Positions 55,401 to 64,000 of a stretch of DNA of 64,000 nucleotides are shown piece after piece. The DNA is taken from positions 3,472,001 through 3,536,000 of the forward strand of contig OZ022259.1 in assembly GCA_963978905.1 (NCBI GenBank). The letters run 5' to 3'. The stretch's first letter is position 1. Each line of letters starts with the position of its first letter. A model generated the notes under the pieces. The model was not told where the DNA came from. It saw only the letters and a list, made by a program, of their open reading frames with translations, and ran no database searches. This DNA is from Trichostrongylus colubriformis (Eukaryota; Nematoda; Chromadorea; Rhabditida; Trichostrongylidae). Both the position numbers and the translations under genes were made by a program.

Positions 55401-58400
55401 CTTTTCTTCATTCTACATCATTTTAACCCTTACAATCGTTTTCTAACACTCAGTTTAGTGACTTCCAACCCGTCTCGAAGCTTTGCAGTTGCAGTTTGCA
55501 ATACGTGCAGTTCACTGACCTCAAAGATATTTGATGGATCGAGGTATTACTCGTCATTAAAATCGATACCATCACTTTCCAATCATTCAAACCAGTAACA
55601 CAGTTGAAGTACGACGGGGTCACATCATCGTGAGCCCCGTTCATATTTTGCAGTGTCGGCGGCAGGGCGTGACTGCGTGTCTCTAACGTCTACACCTATG
55701 CCACCCTATCTCATAGTCTACGTCTTCTCTGCACCGTGCCACTCTGCCTCGCTGCCCATGAACGAAGCCACGCTCTGTCGGCGCAAAGTATGAACGCGGC
55801 CCAAGTCCCCGCTAGTGTTTGATGAGCCCCACAAAATTTTATCTCCGTGTCAAACAGCAAAAGAGTTGCATGTCGAAGATGTAATTTTACGTGCCTTATT
55901 GATCGAGCACTCGAAAACAAATAATTCACTAATTATAGGTGAAGGCTGAGAAAATTGGCGGCTACAGATCAGGACTGTCGAGAAGGACAGGTCCAGGAAG
56001 CTTACACTTGTTGAGCCAGGTTTTAAGTATATGTCACTGACCAAAGTAAGTAACCTTTTTATGGGTAAGTTTACCGCATAATACATTCAAACAGATTAAA
56101 TCATTTCCTTCCCATTCTCAAACGCGCCACATATTTTACTCCCTGCGGCATTTGAATGCGAACTGTCTTTTACAATTACTTATGGGAACCAATCAATGCA
56201 CAGGTTAGTGCTCTCATCCTTCCATGCTAGTCTGGCACCAATGCACAGACCTGAGATGGAACAGGTAAGTTAGGCAAGCACTGATCTGAGATTTGATCCC
56301 TCGACCATGCGAGTAAGAGCGGCACCACCGCCACCACACCTCCTCCGCTCGCCTATTATCATTGTAATTATGAGGTGAAAGTTCGTTCACCAAACGATCA
56401 CACCCAAACGACTAGCTGATTCTATCAAAAATCGCATCAAATATGTGAAATGAAGGCGAACACCAAAGAAAATCTGGATTTTTTCCTTATGTGTGGCTGA
56501 TTCAAGCTCTTGTACAGTGAGTCGAAAAATCGATGATTGATTAGAAAACTTGGCTTTGAAAAAAATTACCAGTCTCGGATGGATGCTGCTCGGGAACGCT
56601 ATCATCCGCTGTTGATGTGTCATCGAACATCCAATCGTGCTGAAAGTGCTCGAGACCAATTACCGATTCTTTTCCTGTGAGATGAAGAAAAAATGGAGTA
56701 ATTGGGAAAGTTTTATTTATCAGTCTGTTGACTGAATATCGACTATTTTTTTAAATGTTATCGATCAATTTTTGTTATACAAAACTTCTTGTGGATGAAC
56801 TGGATCTCAACCTCATGATTCCAACACAGATTGCGTTAGGGCCGCAAACCAAAGGCGCGTAGGCCGCCGTCAGACTTTGCGATTTTGCGACATCGCACAT
56901 TCGTACGCGATACTGCGACTTTGTGATTGTGTAATGCCGCAACTTTGCGTGCGCAGTCGCGACACCGCAAAATCGCAGAATCACAAAACCGCAGAATCGC
57001 AATATCGCGAAGTCTGACGGCGACCTAAGGGCGCCACTTGCAACATGCTCAGCAAAATGAACCCCAAATGAGAGTCCGTGCACACTGGGACAAGCATGAG
57101 TCGAAAAATATTCAAAAGGGGCTCGTAACCAATTCAACAGACAGGGTGGGGGCTTATATGTGCCATGACGCGGCTGTGGCCGAAGGCGGAAGCGAAAAGT
57201 GGGAGCGTTGAATAAAATTATTACGCATTTATTAGAGCTATGTCCCCGTTGTTGGTGCCTAATATAAATTCATTCAAAGGGGGGGGGGGGGGGAGGGGTC
57301 TTTTACGGAGAACAAGCGGATCCACTGACTCAAGTGCTCAATGCGTCCCCACTTGTCCAAATTTAAATGAGATTCGATACATGCATAGTTAAGTCAATAT
57401 TCAACATCTGAATTTAAATTTAATTCATAAGAACTTAATAAATATTCCAACTCACATAGTGTATCAGCGTTTCGATAATCTTGCATTGATCACTCATATG
57501 CGTCACCATTGTCGCCATGTTGTCATCTGATGGTCGCACTATCGACGGACCGAACATTAACGCCAAATTACGGGTTTCCATCTGAAAAAATCATGAGCCT
57601 GAATGATTAGCAACCATATAAACACTTTTATTTATTTATTTTTAGCGCTAAAAATGTGCTAGTATCGACGCATCAAGAATTTTATGCAATAAGAAAAAAA
57701 GAATAAGAAAATGACGAGCCATGCCCACCAACTCATACTTTACAAACCACGCCCACAAGGCGTCAAAGGGCTCACAGGTTTCCTTGCAAGACTAATTTCG
57801 AAACAAAATTGAATATAAGCGAAATTAGACCATCTCTCATTCATATTTCCCTTACAGATTATTTAGATCTGCAACTCACCTTATTCACTTCACTATTCTT
57901 CGTAATTTCAGCCAAATGGTAGATCAGATACCGTAGCGTGGCATAATGATGTCGTGGTAACTTTCGTAACTAAAAACATTTGACACTGATCCATGGACTT
58001 ATCCGTTCCCGATCGATAAAATCGATAACTCACCAAATTTCTCAATTTGTGCAACCGATTGTGATGGTTCGCTATCCGATTGGCGTCAATAAAGAACGGA
58101 TAGAGTTTGTCAGTGAGAAGAGGTTCAGGTAACTTTCGTAGAAACATCTTCAAGAAACTCGAAACCACATTCACATCACGCCATCGCGGATCACTCAAGT
58201 CCAACTGAAATCGCGTTTTGAGTTTTCCCCACAAAATGGAGTCGATTTCATAAATTTACTCCAGAAGAAAAATAAATAATAAGAATAAAATAGATAATAA
58301 GAATGAGACCATTATCAGAGATTCCCTGACTGTATGGCCCCAAGCTGGTCCTATAATATTCGGATAAAAACAAAAGTGTTGTGGACTTCGCCTTTCAGCA

Positions 58401-61032
58401 GTGAAGACAAAAATCACGCCTCTTACTCTCAGCTACCTACAACGCCAGTTCTCTAAGGGTTCCCTATACTATATACTATGAATCACAGAAAAAGAAAAAT
58501 AACATTAAGGGGCACCAGGAGGGGTAAGGAGAATGTGAGAAATGGGAATACATGTTCTCCGGAAGCAAACCTTCCTCTGCGGAAGAGGTGATGTGTAGCG
58601 AATCTCGCATAACGAAAGCGCGGCTTGGAGCCTTATCACGATGCCGCCGCACACGAGTGGTCTTGGAGTCCTTCAGCCGGGCAAGTTGCCGGAGGAGGTG
58701 GGACAAGGTTCGCGGCCGGCTGATTTCGCCTCTCCGCCCGTCTGCAGTCTACCCTGGCTAGGGACGCAGAGGAGCGCGACGGGGAGGGGGATTTCGTGCC
58801 CTTATTATTTCTCCGCTTTTTTTTTGCCGTTTTGTTCCGTTTTTTCTCTTCTGTTACACTAGTGAGCACCCCTACTTTTATATTCCAAAATCTGTCAAGT
58901 TCACTCCTTTTGCCTTTGATGACTCTTCAAGAACATCTCCTCATAGATAGGCAAGAAAAGAGAAACAGGTGCCATACAAATGAGCGGGGGGGGGGGCAAT
59001 TAGTTAAACCGTATCGTCCCTTACACGAGTTGCAATGGTGAGTTCACAGGATTACTGACGTCTACGGTACATTATTAACACGCGAATCGTGTAAAGACGT
59101 GTTACCACTCAACATTCAGCAAGAGTCCCCCCCTTCTCTTCCACATGAGCATATCCATGAAATACAACATATGAAATAAATATCGAAAAAATTATAGAGA
59201 CGAATGTGCCTTGACGAAATATATTGGGTAGTCTTAAAAGTTTTTTCGTATTTTCAAATACCGCTTTCTCCCTCCAAACTGCTTTCCAGCAATCTCTTCT
59301 GTACATACACACGTAGTACAAGTCCACACGCATCTATAGGTATTATTGTCTTCCATCTCCCGGATAACCTTTTTCGGCAAAATAAACATATCAGTGGTCA
59401 GCCTCATTTCCAATACAAAAATTATAAAAAATTTTTTCTTTGAATGGCGCTAGACAGGGAAAGGAAAAGGTGATATCCGATGGAGCAAGATGAGGGCTAT
59501 AAGGTGGATGGGGCAGCAATTTTTATCCGAGCTCGAGAATTTTTTGGCGAGTCATTTTTTCACTAGTGATAAAAATTTTTTTGAATTTTTCCTTTTAAAA
59601 AATTTTCGGGCTTGGATAAATTGCTGCCTTATAGCCCTGATCTTGCTCCATCGGATTATCACCTTTTCCTTTCCCTGTCTAACGCCATTCAAAGAAAAAA
59701 AAATTGGAACAACAATACCTATAGATGTGTGTGGACTTGTACTACATATATATGTACAGAAGAAATTTTCTGGAAACCAGTTTTGGGGGAAAAAGCGGTA
59801 TTTAAAAATACGAAAAGACTTTTTAGACTACCTAATATATTGATCAAGGAATATGGATGAAATTGATTGAACTAAATAACTCACATTTTCTAAAGACATT
59901 GCTTCTAGACCATGACTAAACATCTCCTTGAGTGCATTTACCGCTGCAGTGTTCCCAGGTATACGGTAGATACCTACCGTATCCAGACCATGTGCCTCGA
60001 CAACACTTACGCAAATTTGCACACATAGAGGTACGAGCTGTAATTGGCGTCGATTTACTCGTACTTTTTTCGACAACATTTCGATAAAACTAGCTCCTAA
60101 TTCTAGTCAAGGCAGCTGTGTACGAAAAGCAAACGTATCATCGTTATTCGACAGAATGGACTTAAATGCACACCCCATGATTATCAGTTTAGCTGACTTC
60201 CCTCTTTGGGCATTCTTTGAGTAATTTTCCGGACTGCATCTCTTTACTGCACCACGTTGCTACACCCATTAATCCCACTCTAACCACGCCCTTTTAACTC
60301 AGCTGACCAATAAAAGAGCTTGAGTGGGTGTGGCAAGCGTGACCAAGCAATTGTAGCGCCGTGATGGCGCGTCGTGGCCCAGTTAAAAGGGTGCAACCTG
60401 ATTGCGTACCCAAAGATCTTCTGCTCAAGAAGGTAAGTCATCCAATATAATTATCGATCCATTTCTCAAAGGGACTTACATCATCAGGACCCGATGTTGG
60501 GCAGTCGGCCAAGCGAACGCCAAGCACATTTTGGGCTGAAGCCACTGAGCTGATTCCGGAGACAGTGCTGGCACTGATGCCACTGGGAGGACCTCCAACA
60601 CTACCGCTGGCTCCTCCGCCAGTACCACTACTAGCCTGCTTGACGGCTTTCGTCTTCTTCCATTTACGGCCTGATTTCGGTGTTGAAGGCTCTAAAATCA
60701 AGGTCTTTACAAGGAGAGAGGGGAAAGAATTATCGGACTGGGGCCATAAAACGGACCTCCGTTCTCGCCTGAACTGCTATCTTTGCTTGTTCCAGGCTGG
60801 GCACAGTGATCGTTAGGCATGGTGCGTTTCGACGACACCGGTGATTGCATTTGCGAGGTTTTCGCTTTATACCTGAAGAGAAGGCGTAAGGAAAGACTCG
60901 AGGACGACTTTCACACCTACACACCTCTATTAGGCCCTGTACTTACCTGTGCATTATCAGCTGGTTGGTGGCTGAAGCGGTGTGTCCATTGCGTTCGGAT
61001 GGCGTCGAGGAGGACGAGGCCAGCGAAGCGGC
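52439..61032 (-). CDS. pac-1: PAC-1/ARHGAP21-23-type RhoGAP, C-terminal 686 residues
   Basis: Fourteen exons join in phase: 61032-60947, 60872-60757, 60691-60480, 60037-59885, 58204-58034, 57969-57880, 57581-57456, 56639-56570, 55128-54983, 54910-54716, 54647-54453, 54399-54274, 54103-53921, 52630-52439 (TGA). Window residues 125-322 form a complete RhoGAP domain: GVRLADCP, arginine finger Arg163 in [27 protein letters not shown], and [20 protein letters not shown] with Asn281, then HDWMFDD. Residues 20-50 match the segment that follows the PH domain in ARHGAP21. The PH (and any PDZ) exons must lie right of 64000. After the domain the protein is Ser/Pro-rich with a basic stretch ([15 protein letters not shown]) and ends [15 protein letters not shown]...GDEQL. 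In C. elegans PAC-1 restrains CDC-42 at cell contacts to set radial polarity. Long introns contain transposons; short ones are 53-74 bp. Confidence 0.95.
52749..53003. mobile_element. Palindromic element AGGTGTGTGCACTTATGACG in the last RhoGAP intron
   Basis: Terminal repeats GGTGTGTGCACTTATGACG and CGTCATAAGTGCACACACC; flanks CTACAGCTT and CTACAGCTC match at 8 of 9. Member of the 9-bp-duplication family. Confidence 0.85.
53639..53811. mobile_element. MITE with CTGCATTCATACTCTGCG ends
   Basis: Left CTGCATTCATACTCTGCGTC, right GAAAAGTATGAATGCAATTT; the interior differs from the main GGCCGCG family. It lies in the last intron, about 110 bp from exon 13. Confidence 0.6.
55634..55802. mobile_element. 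MITE, GGCCGCGTTCATAC family, in a RhoGAP intron
   Basis: Left GCCCCGTTCATATTTTGCAG, right GCAAAGTATGAACGCGGCCC; typical interior. It lies in the 1.44-kb intron 56569-55129. Confidence 0.75.
56862..57025. mobile_element. MITE, GGCCGCCGTCAGAC family, in a RhoGAP intron
   Basis: GGCCGCCGTCAGACTTTGCG to CGCGAAGTCTGACGGCGACC, flanked by GTA and TAA. Lies in intron 57455-56640. A run of 14 G (interrupted) follows at about 57280-57298. Confidence 0.75.
58504..58870. repeat. Interspersed repeat in a RhoGAP intron
   Basis: Diverged relative of the repeat in CAP intron 2 (25610 and 44250): ggggtaaggagaatgtgaga, catgttctccggaagcaaac and the ending ttattatttctccgcttttt. It lies in the 1.68-kb intron 59884-58205. 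Confidence 0.5.
58986..59133. mobile_element. MITE with poly-G/poly-C ends in a RhoGAP intron
   Basis: A run of 11 G followed by CAATTAGTTAAACC at the left; CAACATTCAGCAAGAGT followed by a run of 7 C at the right. Interior gtgttaccactc and catta resemble the copy at 2818. Confidence 0.7.
59208..59853. mobile_element. Foldback made of two inverted mariner transposase fragments
   Basis: The right arm encodes [20 protein letters not shown] on the plus strand (59618-59677), a mariner transposase signature. The left arm is the inverted copy: gatatccgatggagcaagat and gcctattaaagt-type sequence pair across a central AT-rich loop, and tatattgggtagtcttaaaa (59220) pairs with ttagactacctaatata (59823). 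Total about 650 bp inside the RhoGAP intron 59884-58205, ending about 30 bp from exon 4's donor. Confidence 0.85.
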
Positions 61033-64000
61033 CTGAAAACTCGTCATTCACTGAACAAGAACCGAATTGGTCCAATTAAGGGGAGGGGGAGGGCGAAAAC
61101 GGGGACGAGATTGAAGAGGGTCACACGTGAAGGAGAGACAAGTGGGTGCCAGAGAAGAGAATACGATCAAGACCGAGAACAGGATGAAATTGAAAAGTGT
61201 CTATACGAGATTGAAATGATAATCTTTGATGTAATCGTTTTGGCTAAAAAAGGGTAGAGGGTCAAGCGTTGTATGAGAAATTCTCATGGGAGGCATATTT
61301 CAGACTGAAAGAGGGAGAGGCAGGTAGTGTATTTTGAAAATTTCCGACTAATTCTCACCGATCACCATATTTGAACGTAGTGATTTTTAGGCCGATGAGG
61401 TAGTCTCTAGAAAAGGGTGTGTCAATCGATATTCACAATTTGCATTAGTCATGTAGTAATGCCATGATTATCAATTGACAACTTTATTCCAGTAGTTTTT
61501 TTAGGGAGACCGTCACAGAAGACCATTATTAGCAGTCACGGAAGGAAGGGGGAGATCGTATTTCTCAGAAACTTCGCTCATGACCCTCGATGGGAGAGGT
61601 CATGTGTAAATCGGTCGCGAGAATCGCTACGTTGGGCATGTAACACTTCAGCCGACAGGACCCTATGAACAGCAAAGCTACCTCAGAAGATATGGTAAAA
61701 AGCATGCCATATAAGTAATCTTTTACTTGCTGCAAAGCTCGTTCCTCCTCAATACATCCCGCCGAGCTATTATTCCCCCCCCCCCCTCAACGCTCACGGC
61801 ACGCAGTTTTCCCAATAATGTTCAAGTGTATGTCCTTTTTTCCATCGAACCTGTCGATGCAACGTCGGGGGGGGGGGGGGGAAGGGGAATGCAGCGGTTT
61901 TTATCGAAATCAAACAAAGAATCCTTCCACCTTACGTATCAGGATTCTCACTGACGCACAAGAAAAGCTGCAAAGAAGAGCACCATTCTTCTCACGTTTT
62001 AGATAAGAATCCTCTCCTTTTTAAAAACTTAAGTCCAACGAAAAAGTTAAGTCCAACGACACGAACACAGGTGTTGCTTGCACGGTGATCGTGCCGTCTC
62101 CGCTTTGAAAAAGAAGAATCTTGGACTCCTCTGTGCAAGGATTCTTTCCAAGATAGCGCAGTCACATACAGGATGAGGAACTCTGAAAGGGATTGTAATT
62201 TGGGTGGAAAAGGGGTTCTAAGATAGGCAGTTTGGAGGGGTTCCATGTTTCAATATTTCACGCAACGCCACGTTTGACTCAGAATAGCAGTCGATCTTGA
62301 GTAGTGACTGCTTCCTTATGATCTGCACCTAAAAAATTACTTCTTCGCCTGTTTAGCAATTCTAATATTGGAGTAAGCCATGCACTCCTGTTCCATTCAC
62401 ATCGTAGCGTCAATTGAGGGAAGGACGGGGTTAGTCAAATAAAAATCTATTTTTGACAGCTGCTGAGCTTTTGCTCACAACTCGGCATAGTTGTTAAAAC
62501 CTGATGTTTTTTGCCTTTCAAACGGCTCTGATACATCACTGTCAAACCCAGAAAAGTGGGAGGTTTGTCTTATTTTAATTTGAACCCCTGACCATACGCG
62601 TTGTCACCTTCGCCATGTTCAGCAACGGATCATTCATGAAGAGTGAGCTGGTGTATGACTACAATGAATAACCATGCAGCACAATGTTTACGGAACCTTC
62701 AGAATGAACAAATAAACAAGAGAATCACTGAATAATAATCAAACCCCCAGATAATCAACCATACTCGTAACCGCTACCTGGCTTTTCCGACAGCTGCCTG
62801 GCGGGTGCGCATTTACTCTCAGATTCGACCTTTACCGACATTGAAGGACACCTATCGACGTCACAGTGTATGAGGTGTGGGACATGGTCTACACGGCCGT
62901 TGAGGGTTAACAATAGGTCAGCGGATAATGATGATGATCGACGACAACGCCGCCGCCGCGTGCGTGTGTATGAATAATTGCTGTCACCGGCGGCGAGCAT
63001 GCGCATCCACTAATCTGCACCAAAGTGCATTCTGTTATGAGGGATAGGAATTACTGTCTGAAGCCGATAAATTCTAAGCTTTAAAGAATGAAAAACCAAC
63101 AAAACGACAGACATAGAAGTATAAGGAAGCGGAATTACTGTCTGGAGCCGATAAATTCTAAGCTTTACAGTATGAAAAACCAACAACAGACGGCGAAAAA
63201 CCAACAGCAGACATACATCACAAATCAGCCACCCGTACACTATCAGGATGAAGGTCAAGCGTTCCCAAGGAAATCATCTGTAACGGAAATTATACTCTAC
63301 ATGAAACGGGAAATTTACTAAAAAAAAGGTTTTCAAGAAAAATCCCTAGCGGTTCGGTAAAAAGTACTGGGATGCAGCGAACTGTTTCCCGGTTCTTTTT
63401 ACCAACCTGCAAGAGACATGCTGCTAATAAAAAGGATGAATGTATGCTCATTCTAAAGGGAGGGGAAGGGGGGGGGGGGGCGATGGGTTCCAACGACTAG
63501 GAGTTTCTTTTTTAAAAGTTTAACCGAATGAGAACATGATGTATGATCCAAGACATGATAGGAGCACTACAAGTACTCGACACTTTTACGAACTATCAGT
63601 CTGATCACATACATCACTATTAAAAAAAATCAGACTTCAAGTCAAAGTTCTAATATGACAGGACAAGATCATCAACCACACTACTGAATCAAGCTCTCAA
63701 GCATATGCCATGCCGACCTGATCAAATAACTCTCCGCGAACGATCCGAATCGATTCAGCCGATTATGGAAGTTAAGTCGCAAGACAAATTATGTTGGATG
63801 GCAATGTTCGAGAAGAGTTGAAAAGAATCAAGATCAATATATGCTTCAGATTTGGTGATACATAAGAATCGGGAGAGAGAACAAGGGCAAGGGGAAAAGT
63901 AGCCAATGGAGTGAATTACTTTCAACGTTCTCCTTGCATGTAAGACAGTTGTTTGAACCATAAGGCGCTCCCTTTCCCTAAGTTTAGTGGAACAGCATGC
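61033..64000. other. RhoGAP upstream intron; no PH-domain exon found
   Basis: Exon 61032-60947 has a strong upstream acceptor (GTTTTCAG), so coding sequence continues to the right. I searched the minus strand for a PH-domain ending (Trp helix) and found none up to 64000, so this is probably a long intron. It holds poly-C/G runs (61776-61787, 61868-61881, 63469-63480) and an 84-bp direct duplication (63047, 63131) of ggaattactgtctggagccg with gataaattctaagctttaca. A minus-strand open frame at 63006-62755 was not accepted. Confidence 0.55.

Noticed and set aside
62755..63006. Minus-strand open frame upstream of the RhoGAP exons
   Set aside because: Its only plausible donor leaves one extra base and does not fit the phase-0 start of exon 61032-60947; the sequence shows no PH-domain pattern.
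1..64000. tRNA, rRNA or CRISPR features
   Set aside because: No tRNA A/B box pairs with a cloverleaf, no rRNA core sequences and no regularly spaced short repeats were seen on either strand.

Overview
This is a stretch of animal nuclear DNA, most likely from a rhabditid nematode. The genes have short exons (about 55 to 212 bp). Introns are mostly 53-80 bp wherever no repeat has landed, with GT donors and T-rich ...TTTCAG acceptors. The two genes that can be identified by family with certainty (a SMARCB1/SNFC-5 subunit and a PAC-1-type RhoGAP) have single nematode counterparts, and the CAP-domain genes fit a nematode expansion. The species cannot be named from the sequence. Most single-frame ORFs in the window are chance ORFs inside repeats; the real genes appear only when exons are joined.

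Layout. Left edge: the first three coding exons of a SWI/SNF SNFC-5/SMARCB1 homologue on the minus strand (569-1134), leaving the window. Divergent from it, on the plus strand, seven phase-compatible exons (2558-7536) encode a secreted cysteine-containing protein that tentatively resembles tectonic (DUF1619), with further possible exons at 10150-10204 and 17793-18017. From 7.5 to 22.9 kb the DNA is almost wholly small DNA transposons, foldbacks and a deleted mariner element. From 22.9 to 34.6 kb and again from 40.5 to 50.6 kb lies a direct segmental duplication of about 10-12 kb. Each copy holds one intact six-exon CAP/SCP gene (259 aa, minus strand, with an N-terminal membrane anchor) and one decayed non-LTR (RTE-like) retrotransposon. 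A third CAP gene remnant (34575-35288) sits at the end of the first copy. From 52.4 to 61.0 kb, minus strand, 14 exons encode 686 C-terminal residues of a PAC-1/ARHGAP21-23 RhoGAP whose PH-domain exons are beyond the right edge.

Because the two duplicated segments are otherwise collinear, insertions present in only one copy show empty and filled sites side by side. This gives the target-site duplications of several element families: 3 bp TTA (Harbinger-like), TTAA-type (piggyBac-like), 8 bp CGAGCGAG (hAT-like), TA or TAA, and 9 bp (MULE- or Merlin-like). At least six palindromic element families fill the introns of all four genes. The genes do not form a pathway: chromatin remodelling, a possible ciliary or secreted protein, secreted/anchored CAP proteins and a CDC-42 regulator are simply neighbours.
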